Positions 51,618 through 60,221 of a stretch of 64,000 nucleotides of DNA are shown here, piece by piece. Origin of the DNA: Flavobacteriaceae bacterium GSB9 (lineage in GTDB: Bacteria; Bacteroidota; Bacteroidia; Flavobacteriales; Flavobacteriaceae); contig CP062007.1 of NCBI GenBank assembly GCA_022749295.1, positions 930,001 through 994,000 of the forward strand. Direction: 5' to 3'. The translations under genes and the position numbers were made by a program. Each line of letters starts with the position of its first letter. Within the stretch, counting starts at the first letter, position 1. The notes beneath the pieces are model-generated. The model did not search any database. It saw nothing but the letters and a program-made list of their open reading frames with translations, and was not told the DNA's origin.

Positions 51618-54401
51618 TTATAATGCACATTCAATAGTATAAACTCCCGAACCAAGTTTAAGTGATGGTTTTTCTGCTTTAGTGTTAACCGCATCAAAAG
51701 CCGAGCCATTTACAGTAATCGTTTCTACCTTTGCCGTTGGAAGGATAACGGTGCTGGTAGTGTTCGCAGGAATTTCAATGTTTAAAACGAATGTACCTTG
51801 TTTTATTTCCCAATGGGACACGATAGCTCCGTAAACGGATTCATAACTAGCCTTTACAAACGACAAATCGCCCACCACTTCTGGTTGAATAAAAAAGTGC
51901 TTGAACCCCGGGTTCTTTGTATCGGGCACTATTCCAGCTAAACTTCTGTAAAACCATTCCTCTATTTGTCCCATCATAAAATGGTTCCAAGAGTTTCCTT
52001 TTCTTGGGTCCCATTGCTCGGTTAAAGTAGTGAGTCCGAATTTAATTTGAAAGCCATAACCCGGCGTATCGTAATGGTTATTCATTCTGTACATCACCTC
52101 ATTCTCTCCATTTCGTGCCAAAGTTTGGAACAAGTAGCGATTGCCCACATCTCCAGTGGTCAATCGGTATCCTCTATTTTTAATATCGTCCAACAGGTTT
52201 TGCATCACAGCCGCTTTGTGTTCAGGTTTAACGATGTCCATAAAAATGGCCACGGCATTACTAAATTGGCTGTTAGTACCGTACTGCTTGGTATCAGCAT
52301 TAAAAAATTCGTCGTTAAACGCTTTTCTAATATTTGAAACCAATGTATTGTACGTTGAAATGTCTTCGGTTTTACCTAAATATCTGGCGGCTTTTGCGAT
52401 TAATTTGGCTGCAAAATAGTAGTGGCTGGTTGCCGAAAGCGCTATTGGACTATTTTTTGAATATCCCGCTGCATGCTCGCCGTAATCGTACCAATCGCCC
52501 AAACCATAAGATACAATATAATTGTCGGATTTTGAAGTGAGGTAATCTACATAGCGTTTCATTACCGAATAATACTCTGAAATCAAGGTATCATCGCCAT
52601 AATATTCATAGTACATCCATGGCAGGATAACCCCAGAAACGCCCCATTCTGGCGAATCGGTAAAATCGCCTCCAAAAACAACATATTCGGGCGCAATAGT
52701 TGGAATCATTCCATTGTCTCGTTGGGCATCCTTTATGTTTTCCATGATACTCGGAATAAAGGTTTGCATGTTGTAATTGAACATCAACCCCGGGCCATTA
52801 AGATGGGCTTCTTCCAACCAGCCTAATTTTTCACGATGCGGACAGTCCGTCAATACCGCTTGAAAATTACTCTTTATCGCATTATTAATCAACTCGTGGG
52901 CCTTATTGAAAATGGCGTTTGAGCTTTCAAAAGAACCGGCCTCTCCTGCAGAGTTGTATACAAAATTTGAGCTCACTTCCAAAAGCGTTGGAAACTTGTT
53001 ATTTGTTGCTTCTTTATAATTGATGCTATCCACCTGAATATACTGGTAACCATAAAAACTGAATTTTGGCTGCCATTCCTCAACCCCATCGCCTTTCAAA
53101 GTATATTCAAAATAATAGGGTTTTCCAGAACGGCCTTGACGGATGGTACCGTTGTCTTTTAAGCTTTCAGCAGTCCAAAGTTTTATTCTTTGTCCTTTTT
53201 CGCCTTTTACTTTTATGGTTGGGAAACCCGATAAGTTTTGCCCCATATTGAACACATAAGTATTTTCGTTGGGTTTGGTCACTTCCTTAACCTCATACTT
53301 CTTTTGAATAGTAACAGGCGGTGCCGATTGCGCTTTTAAAGCGCCTTGTGGTGCTTCTTGAACTACAACGGGTTTCCAGTTTTGATTACTAAAATCAGGG
53401 GTATTCCAACCGGGCTGTTCTAAGTTTGCATCGTAATCCTCACCACCAAACATACCGTTGTAGGTAATTGGGCTTTCACTGTATGTCCATGAATCGTCAG
53501 ATTCCACAATTTCTTCCGTACCATCGTTAAAAGTCAACTTCATTTTGAAAAACAATGTTGGCGGACCAAAGCTCACAAAAAATTTGGTGTAACGTCCCTG
53601 AACCGTATTGTACATGCCGTTACCCAGCATCACGCCAATGGCATTATTGCCTTCATTCAAAAGGTCTTCGGGAATTTCATAAGTGTTAAAATTTACCGAT
53701 TTATCATAATCGGTCCACAAAGGCGCAAATTCACTGTTTCCAATTTTTTCACCGTTAATGGTCAGTTCGTAATGTCCCAATCCCGAAATATAAACCACGG
53801 CTTCCTTTATAGGTTTACCAACCGAAAACGGCTTACGAAGCATAATACTTTGGCGCGATAACGGATGTGAAGCATCAATAATTTCCTGTCGTCTCGATTT
53901 TTTAAAAGACGCCGTGTGGTAATGGCGACCTTCGGGCAAATTACTCTCGGCTTTGGTAATGGCCCCAATCCAAGTAGGATGTAAACTTTCGGTTTTCGGT
54001 TTAACTCTAAAAAAAGCTGTTTCACTCCAATTGGATGCCGTATTGTTTTGATTCCAAATTTTAACCTTCCAAAAATATTTGATTTCGCTTTTTAAATCGG
54101 AACCGCCATAATTTACTAAATGACTTTGGCTAGATTCAACCTTCCCGCTATCCCAAATATCAGCGTTATTATTCTTTAAGTTTTCTTCGGAAGAAGCTAC
54201 TAAAACCTGATAACCATTTTGTGAAATATCGAAACCTTCCGATTGAATTTTCCAACTAAACCTTGGATATTTATCAGCAGCCAACGGGTTAGTAATCATG
54301 TTACAAGTGAGTTGAGTCACCGAAACAGATTTGGTGTTTTCAGCAGATTGACACGCCGAAAACACTAAAACAAAAATGAATATGCTTTTTAGAATTTTCA
54401 A
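51618..54401 (-). CDS. GH78 alpha-L-rhamnosidase lipoprotein (copy 2)
   Basis: 927 residues. The lipoprotein signal ends at the cysteine in LVFSACQSAEN (residue about 17). Same domain plan as the other GH78: fibronectin-like opening (TCNMITNPLAADKYPRFSWK), N-terminal lectin-like domains, a catalytic (alpha/alpha)6 barrel with VLTDCPHREKLGWLEEAHLN near 513-530 and GLTTLTEQWDPR near 800, and a C-terminal beta domain. Its motif DCPHREKLGW is closer to the usual GH78 form than the paralogue's DCPQRNERQPW. Expected product is L-rhamnose. The stop lies 9 bases before the esterase start. Confidence 0.93.
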   Translation of the reverse strand: MKILKSIFIFVLVFSACQSAENTKSVSVTQLTCNMITNPLAADKYPRFSWKIQSEGFDISQNGYQVLVASSEENLKNNNADIWDSGKVESSQSHLVNYGGSDLKSEIKYFWKVKIWNQNNTASNWSETAFFRVKPKTESLHPTWIGAITKAESNLPEGRHYHTASFKKSRRQEIIDASHPLSRQSIMLRKPFSVGKPIKEAVVYISGLGHYELTINGEKIGNSEFAPLWTDYDKSVNFNTYEIPEDLLNEGNNAIGVMLGNGMYNTVQGRYTKFFVSFGPPTLFFKMKLTFNDGTEEIVESDDSWTYSESPITYNGMFGGEDYDANLEQPGWNTPDFSNQNWKPVVVQEAPQGALKAQSAPPVTIQKKYEVKEVTKPNENTYVFNMGQNLSGFPTIKVKGEKGQRIKLWTAESLKDNGTIRQGRSGKPYYFEYTLKGDGVEEWQPKFSFYGYQYIQVDSINYKEATNNKFPTLLEVSSNFVYNSAGEAGSFESSNAIFNKAHELINNAIKSNFQAVLTDCPHREKLGWLEEAHLNGPGLMFNYNMQTFIPSIMENIKDAQRDNGMIPTIAPEYVVFGGDFTDSPEWGVSGVILPWMYYEYYGDDTLISEYYSVMKRYVDYLTSKSDNYIVSYGLGDWYDYGEHAAGYSKNSPIALSATSHYYFAAKLIAKAARYLGKTEDISTYNTLVSNIRKAFNDEFFNADTKQYGTNSQFSNAVAIFMDIVKPEHKAAVMQNLLDDIKNRGYRLTTGDVGNRYLFQTLARNGENEVMYRMNNHYDTPGYGFQIKFGLTTLTEQWDPRKGNSWNHFMMGQIEEWFYRSLAGIVPDTKNPGFKHFFIQPEVVGDLSFVKASYESVYGAIVSHWEIKQGTFVLNIEIPANTTSTVILPTAKVETITVNGSAFDAVNTKAEKPSLKLGSGVYTIECAL

Positions 54402-54402
54402 T

Positions 54403-56253
54403 TTATAGCTTTTTAGTAATCAATGATTTTATATAAAATACCGCCTCTGGAATAAATTTTCCTGTAAACGGCACATCGTCATAATTTGGTGTATCTACGG
54501 GCGTATCAACAGTTGGGTAATGGCGTTGCTCTCCGGTGCGGAACATGACACGCGAAATCCCATCGGTGGGCATAAAGAAGATACCTCTAGTTTCTTTTTC
54601 ATCGTTTACGTTAATATCGTACAAACGTGTACTGGCATCAACAGTCAATTTGATGGTGTATTCCTTTCCTGCTTCGTAAGGCATGATATTTCTTAATCGG
54701 TAACCCATTTTTTGCTTTAAGTTACCTTCTTCATCGAAAATCAATCTAACCGAAGGTAAACCTTGTTTGTTTTGTAATTCCACTTGAAGCACGCCGTGGT
54801 CGTTCTGCTCGGGTTTTACCGTAAAAGTTACTTCCATTTTTTCAGCAAAAGGCGTAACGCGTTCCACACGTGGATAATCAAATGGGTCTTGGTCGCGCAA
54901 TGTGAGCCACTTAACACCATCTTTCTTTTCAATATTCGCTGTGGCCCATTGTAAATCGTAAGTGTTCCAAAACTTTAATTCTTCACCATCGGGTAAATTG
55001 TTGAAAACGTCATTTACATCGTCCTCAACAGTACTTTTAACAGGAACGGGCACCGAAGCCACCCAAATATCCTCCTTATTCACACTGTAAGTTAACCACA
55101 TATTGCCATCCGGAGGTGTACCGTTACCCGGTATAATACCGCGCACGTACTGTGGACCGTGCGATTTATAATTACCTCCGTAACGAATTCGTGAAAGCTC
55201 GCCGTGTACCAAAAGCAGGTTGTTATAATTTAAACCGTCTTCACTGGTAGATACCGCCAATGGCCAACGGAATTCCGAAGGATTATAAACCGTAGCATAA
55301 CGCCCGTCGGATGTTTTTTGTCCCCAAATTTTGGCATTACTGTTTACAAAACCAGGTGCTCGTGTGGGCGTATATTCCCATGTTTTCCCGCCATCGTTAC
55401 TAATTGAAGTCAAAGCGTGTTTCCATAATCCAACGGTACGGCCATCAGGAATTTCGTAATAACTAAAGGCTTTGTATTGCTTTTTGAGCGGAATTAACGG
55501 GTCGTCTCTATCGGCTTCCTCTACCCATTGTTGCATTAACAGCGGTTTCGACAGTAATTCTTCGCAAGCCTTTTTAAAACCTCTATCCTTGCTACTTTTA
55601 TAGAATGGATAATTCGTGTTTTTTTCATTCCAACCGTGGTTATATCGAATAAAATATATAGGTCCTAAACTGCCATCATTATAAATTTCACGAATTACGC
55701 GACCAATGCCATTGCCGTCGTTGGGACTGTCCTTTTCGTTCATAGAGATGCCATAGAAGGCCAATGTAAAAAAGCGGTTGTCTGATGAGGTAAAAAAGCC
55801 CATACGTTGGTGCATGGTAGCTTTTAAGTTTTTGGCAACACCTTCAACACCTTCTTTTTGATAACCATCGGGGATATTGTAAATTGGAAAACTAACCTGC
55901 GGAAAACTCCAATTTTCACCATCTTTTGAGGTTAACATGAAAGTTTGGCTAGGCGGAATATGTTCTCCAACAGGGTCGCTTAAATACTGAACAAAAAAGG
56001 TGTCGTTCCAATACGCGATATTCGGTGCATGGTTGTAAGTCCACCCAAACCCATCCGATTTATTAGGATGCTCACGACTGGCTCTCATAATTTGTGTAGC
56101 GTGTACACCAACCGCAGGGGCCAACATACCATGGTGGTAATTGATATTCGATAAGGTTTTACCAACATACTTTATAGTATCCTGTTGTGCATTCAAAACC
56201 GAAACCGCACAAAAAGAGGCTGTTATAATTAGTGATTTAAATCCTAGCTTCAT
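54403..56253 (-). CDS. Secreted BNR/six-bladed propeller protein, possible exo-acting acidic-sugar hydrolase
   Basis: Start chosen at the ATG with complement 56251-56253 (MKLGFKSLIITASFCAVSVLNAQ), which gives a Sec signal peptide; an upstream in-frame ATG (56286) lies inside the preceding GH43-like gene. About 616 residues. Propeller repeats such as LTSKDGENWSFPQV (about 75-95), SISNDGGKTWEYTP (about 270-283), GRYATVYNPSEFRWPLAVST and SEDGLNY occupy the first 390 residues. A C-terminal concanavalin-like domain (WATANIEKKDGVKWLTLRDQ) follows. RG-II loci include propeller enzymes removing Kdo- and Dha-type acids, which is one possible role; a polysaccharide lyase is another. No catalytic set could be fixed. 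Confidence 0.7.
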   Translation of the reverse strand: MKLGFKSLIITASFCAVSVLNAQQDTIKYVGKTLSNINYHHGMLAPAVGVHATQIMRASREHPNKSDGFGWTYNHAPNIAYWNDTFFVQYLSDPVGEHIPPSQTFMLTSKDGENWSFPQVSFPIYNIPDGYQKEGVEGVAKNLKATMHQRMGFFTSSDNRFFTLAFYGISMNEKDSPNDGNGIGRVIREIYNDGSLGPIYFIRYNHGWNEKNTNYPFYKSSKDRGFKKACEELLSKPLLMQQWVEEADRDDPLIPLKKQYKAFSYYEIPDGRTVGLWKHALTSISNDGGKTWEYTPTRAPGFVNSNAKIWGQKTSDGRYATVYNPSEFRWPLAVSTSEDGLNYNNLLLVHGELSRIRYGGNYKSHGPQYVRGIIPGNGTPPDGNMWLTYSVNKEDIWVASVPVPVKSTVEDDVNDVFNNLPDGEELKFWNTYDLQWATANIEKKDGVKWLTLRDQDPFDYPRVERVTPFAEKMEVTFTVKPEQNDHGVLQVELQNKQGLPSVRLIFDEEGNLKQKMGYRLRNIMPYEAGKEYTIKLTVDASTRLYDINVNDEKETRGIFFMPTDGISRVMFRTGEQRHYPTVDTPVDTPNYDDVPFTGKFIPEAVFYIKSLITKKL

Positions 56254-56263
56254 ATTTTTATCT

Positions 56264-57193
56264 TTACTTTTCTTTACTTTTTTCAATTAAACCATTCAAA
56301 ACATCCTGTGAAATAGTAGTAATCGTGCCATGTTTATGTCCTTCAGGAAGTGAAATTTCAGCGGAAATATCTTCAAAATTTTTAAAGTCCGAAGTACGAA
56401 CCGCTTTGTAATTTTTCTCCCCATAATTATCATAATAGATAATGTATTTTCCATCTTGTTCTATTACCGTTGGCCCTTCAGAAAGAAACCCGGTATAAGG
56501 TTCCGAAATGTTTTTAAAAGGCCCTATTGGTGAGGTTCCAAAACCAACTTTTAGGTTTCTATTTGGGCGCGTATTATCTTTTATGATTAAAGCATAATCC
56601 TCTTTACCGCGTTTTACAATCACACAATCGATAACACTAAAACCAGGTTCTAAAAACAATTTAGTATCGGTAAACGTTTTAAAATCTTTGGTGGTTGTGT
56701 AATACATACGGTGGTTATTTTTCTCTTCTTCCTCGCCTTTATCATACCGAAAAGGAATAGTAGATGCCCAAATAATGATGTACCGGTCTTCGTCTTCATC
56801 ATAAAAAATCTCTGGTGCCCAAACATTCACTACATCGGGTTCGTGTGCCATTACCGGAATGAATTGCTGTTCGCTCCAATGGATTAAATCTTTGGAACTG
56901 GCATAACCAAACCCATTACCTCCTCGCCAATCGGTAGTCCAAACCATGTGGTAGGTATCGTCTTTACCGCGAACAATGGAAGGGTCGCGCATAATTTTGC
57001 TCGATCCGGCTTTAGGTTTTAAGTATGGCCCTTTTAAATCGTTCCAATGGTAACCGTCTTTACTGTAAGCCAAATAGAGGCCATCTGTTGCAGGCTCCCT
57101 AAACGAGGTAAACAAATAAGCTTCTTTTTTTGGTGCACAACTCAACATACTCACCAAAATAGCTATAACCAATAGGTTTTTAATTTGCATCAT
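56264..57193 (-). CDS. GH43-like glycosidase lipoprotein
   Basis: 309 residues. The lipoprotein signal ends at the cysteine in SMLSCAPKK (residue 19). Five-bladed propeller with the three acidic residues expected for GH43: Asp70 in KIMRDPSIVRG, Asp189 in GFSVIDCVIVKRG and Glu239 in FLSEGPTVIEQDGKYI. GH43 enzymes are mostly alpha-L-arabinofuranosidases, beta-xylosidases or galactan hydrolases. RG-II and RG-I both have arabinose and galactose side chains. The downstream propeller gene's alternative start overlaps it, so the two are closely spaced. Confidence 0.85.
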   Translation of the reverse strand: MMQIKNLLVIAILVSMLSCAPKKEAYLFTSFREPATDGLYLAYSKDGYHWNDLKGPYLKPKAGSSKIMRDPSIVRGKDDTYHMVWTTDWRGGNGFGYASSKDLIHWSEQQFIPVMAHEPDVVNVWAPEIFYDEDEDRYIIIWASTIPFRYDKGEEEEKNNHRMYYTTTKDFKTFTDTKLFLEPGFSVIDCVIVKRGKEDYALIIKDNTRPNRNLKVGFGTSPIGPFKNISEPYTGFLSEGPTVIEQDGKYIIYYDNYGEKNYKAVRTSDFKNFEDISAEISLPEGHKHGTITTISQDVLNGLIEKSKEK

Positions 57194-58770
57194 TATTGTT
57201 CAGTTATTTTACTTTGAATGGCACTTGTAGATTTTACATGAAACGTTACATTCTTAAACACATTATTTTTCAAATAAATAGCTTCGGTTTCATCCCCTTC
57301 AACATGCAAAAAGGTATCGGTTGGCACCATAGGGAAATTGTTGCCCAACAACGCAGTTTTTACGTTTTTAAAATGCACTACTGACTTTCCATCTATTGGT
57401 TTCGATGTGCCGACATTATCTAAAATAATTTGTTCGGTATCTTCCACTTTAAAGGCGGAACCTAAAGTGGTATTGATTTTCACATCGTGGAATTCAATAT
57501 TTCTTGCTGTATGAACTGAAAACCCTTCTTTGGCATCGATATCCACATCTGAAAAGGTGATGTTGTGAATAGGCATTTCTGGAATTCCTAAAATCCGCCC
57601 CGCTGTGTTCACATTGGTAGCCGTTACATTGCTAATATGAATGTTTCTGAAAATAGGCGTTTCTTCGGTAACAGGACCTTCAACCGTATTTTTGTCGTAA
57701 AACAAGTTCATCATAAAGGCTTCCTTTTGTATGTTGTTCATCACCACATTACTAACACGAATATCTTCAACTACTCCTCCACGACCACGTGCTGCTTTTA
57801 GACGAATCCCTCTATCGGTACCATCGAAAACACAATTGGCAATGGTGATTTTTTTAATGCTTCCTGACATTTCACTCCCTATTACCACACCTCCGTGACC
57901 ACTTAACATGGTACAGTTGGTAATGGTTACATTTTCGGTTGGAGTGGCCCATTTTCTACCATCGGCATCACGCCCCGATTTAATGGTAATACAATCATCG
58001 CCAACACTAATATGGCAATTTGAAATGTGCATATTTTTACAAGACGTTGGATTAATACCATCGGTATTTGGTGAATATGGATTAAAAATAGTGACATTAT
58101 CCACGGTTATGTTGTCACAAAACGCTGGATTTATCGTCCAAAATGGTGAATTTTGAATAGTAACGCCTTCAATGGTTATGTTTTTACACTTAAAAGCCTG
58201 AAACAATGGTGGCCTGTGGAACAAATAACTTCTGGTACGTTTGTAATAATCGGCCGTTTTAACATCTTTATTGGCCTCTTGTGTCATTTTTTGATACTTG
58301 GTCAACTCTAATTTTTCCTTAGCCGATTCTATTCTCCAAATTTCTTTCCACCAAGCTTCCCCTTGTCCGTCAATAGTCCCTCTTCCAGTAATAGTAATAT
58401 TTTCGACATCTCGAGCATGCAATAAAGGCTTAAAGGTTTGAATAACCGTACCTTCCCAACGTACTTCGGTAAATGGTAAATAGTGGTCGAAATTAGTAGA
58501 AAATTTCAAAAGCGCTCCTGCATCAATATGTAAAACAATATTGTTCTTCAATTCTAAAGCGCCAGTTAAATATTCACCTGCTGGAAAATAAATGGTTCCG
58601 CCACCTTGACTAGCTGCTTTATCTATAGCTCCTTGAATGGCTTCGGTACAAAGTTCCCCTTTGTTGTTTCCTCCGTGCTCTAATATATTAAACCAGCCAT
58701 TTGATGCAGAACTAACAGATGCACAAGCCGAGGTTAAAACTATAATTAATACTAATACTACCTTTTTCAT
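57193..58770 (-). CDS. GH28 polygalacturonase lipoprotein
   Basis: Start chosen at the ATG with complement 58768-58770 (MKKVVLVLIIVLTSACAS), a lipoprotein signal; an upstream in-frame ATG at 58809 would overlap the GH140 gene. About 525 residues. Right-handed beta-helix with the GH28 catalytic motifs in order: SPNTDGINP (near 238), VGDDCITIK (near 258), SGHGGVVIGSEM (near 290) and RGIRLKAARG (near 322). It hydrolyses alpha-1,4-galacturonan, probably exo-acting given family members of this length in Bacteroidota. Backbone cleavage complements the pectate lyases of the locus. Confidence 0.94.
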   Translation of the reverse strand: MKKVVLVLIIVLTSACASVSSASNGWFNILEHGGNNKGELCTEAIQGAIDKAASQGGGTIYFPAGEYLTGALELKNNIVLHIDAGALLKFSTNFDHYLPFTEVRWEGTVIQTFKPLLHARDVENITITGRGTIDGQGEAWWKEIWRIESAKEKLELTKYQKMTQEANKDVKTADYYKRTRSYLFHRPPLFQAFKCKNITIEGVTIQNSPFWTINPAFCDNITVDNVTIFNPYSPNTDGINPTSCKNMHISNCHISVGDDCITIKSGRDADGRKWATPTENVTITNCTMLSGHGGVVIGSEMSGSIKKITIANCVFDGTDRGIRLKAARGRGGVVEDIRVSNVVMNNIQKEAFMMNLFYDKNTVEGPVTEETPIFRNIHISNVTATNVNTAGRILGIPEMPIHNITFSDVDIDAKEGFSVHTARNIEFHDVKINTTLGSAFKVEDTEQIILDNVGTSKPIDGKSVVHFKNVKTALLGNNFPMVPTDTFLHVEGDETEAIYLKNNVFKNVTFHVKSTSAIQSKITEQ

Positions 58771-58781
58771 GCTGAAAAAAT

Positions 58782-60215
58782 TTATTTTGTGGTTAAAATC
58801 AATACCCAATCGTTACCGTCAACTTCATCACCCGAAGGTTTAAAGTCTTGAACGCCTTCATTTTTAAATGTTCCAATTTTTGTTTTCTCGCCATTTCTTG
58901 GATTAAACCAAGTAGCATCAACTTCTTCACCTTTAATTTTACCCATATTTACTGAAACAGGTTTTCCGTTGTAAACGTAAACTAAAGCATAGTTTTCACC
59001 TCGTGTGGCTGCTTTGTAATCGTATTTTTCACCTTGATTGGCTACTAAACTTTCGTCTGGAATACGTTCAAAATACGGGAACTCCAAAATCAAGTTTTTT
59101 AAATACTTCATTTGCCCTGCGCCAGGATCATCTAAAGCATCAACCCAATATTTTTTACTACCATAGGCCTCAGGTTTATTGTGATTTTCGTGCATTTGCA
59201 TAATGTGATTGTTACCGTAAGTAAAACCAGCTGCACCCGCAAAAACCGACCAATAGGCGTAGCGACGTAAATCGTTATCATTCCAAAGCGGTTGAAGCGT
59301 GTCGTGTAGTCCTTGTGGAATACCTTCATAAGAAGGTTCGCCATCAACCGTTGGTTTGGTTGGTTTTAAATTGAAATCGACTTTTACATATTTGTAGTTG
59401 TCCTGACCGTACGCACGCTCGGTATCGTCTTGATCGTAACGACGGTGGCCCGATTGGAACATATTAAAATCCAACCAGCTTTCATTATGAAAATTATCAG
59501 ATGAATCGGTTCTTCCCCTTGGGTGGAATGTTACCATACGCTCAGGATTGGCTGTTTTTAAAATACTACCAATGGCTTTCCATATTTCGGTGTTTTCATT
59601 TCCAAAAGTGTCGCCACCATTCAGCCAAATAATATTTTCTCGGTCTTTATAGCGCTCTGCTAAAAAATTAGCATAAGCTTTAGCTTGCTCCAAAGTTACT
59701 TCGCCAGCGCTAACAGGCGAACCCCAAACGGGAACCATGGCCAAAAACAGTCCTTCTTCTTCGGCTACATCCAAAGCGTAATCTACATGGTCCCAAAAAT
59801 CATAGGCTTCTTCATTGTTAAAATCGCTGCCCTCGATTACCAATGGTTTCGACAAATCTTTAGCAACCAAAGCCGAATCGCCATAAACATTTGCCACATC
59901 CAACGAGTGCACTGTCATGATTTGAATAATATTATATTCTTTCTCCTTTCTGTCCTTGAAATATGTTTTTAGTTCATTTCTATCCAATTTGTTAAAGGCC
60001 AACCAACCGGTATCGGCCAACCAAAAAAACGGTTTTCCATTTTCGGTTTGAAAATAATGTCCATTTTCTGAAACTTCAATTTTGGGCATACCTGCCATTT
60101 CTACATTTTCGGCTTCAACTTCTGCCTGTTCCTTCTTCGTTTCCTTACAAGACACCATAACCATTAAAACGGACAGTGATGCCAAAACGCCAAAAAATTG
60201 TTTAGTTTTAATCAT
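58782..60215 (-). CDS. GH140-type apiosidase (DUF4038), lipoprotein
   Basis: 477 residues. The lipoprotein signal ends at the cysteine in VMVSCKETKK (residue 23). The catalytic TIM barrel begins with the family signature GHYFQTENGKPFFWLADTGW (about 53-72) and KEYNIIQIMTVH. The probable acid/base Asp is in WLNGGDTFG (near 198) and the nucleophile Glu in VDGEPSYEGIP (near 293). A C-terminal beta-sandwich of the collagen-binding-like type ends the protein (KIGTFKNEGVQDF). GH140 founders release apiosyl side chains from rhamnogalacturonan-II. This enzyme ties the locus to apiose, and the inner catabolic genes at 17587-22482 match that sugar. The start lies 6 bases after the preceding gene's stop. 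Confidence 0.87.
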   Translation of the reverse strand: MIKTKQFFGVLASLSVLMVMVSCKETKKEQAEVEAENVEMAGMPKIEVSENGHYFQTENGKPFFWLADTGWLAFNKLDRNELKTYFKDRKEKEYNIIQIMTVHSLDVANVYGDSALVAKDLSKPLVIEGSDFNNEEAYDFWDHVDYALDVAEEEGLFLAMVPVWGSPVSAGEVTLEQAKAYANFLAERYKDRENIIWLNGGDTFGNENTEIWKAIGSILKTANPERMVTFHPRGRTDSSDNFHNESWLDFNMFQSGHRRYDQDDTERAYGQDNYKYVKVDFNLKPTKPTVDGEPSYEGIPQGLHDTLQPLWNDNDLRRYAYWSVFAGAAGFTYGNNHIMQMHENHNKPEAYGSKKYWVDALDDPGAGQMKYLKNLILEFPYFERIPDESLVANQGEKYDYKAATRGENYALVYVYNGKPVSVNMGKIKGEEVDATWFNPRNGEKTKIGTFKNEGVQDFKPSGDEVDGNDWVLILTTK

Positions 60216-60221
60216 GTTTGT

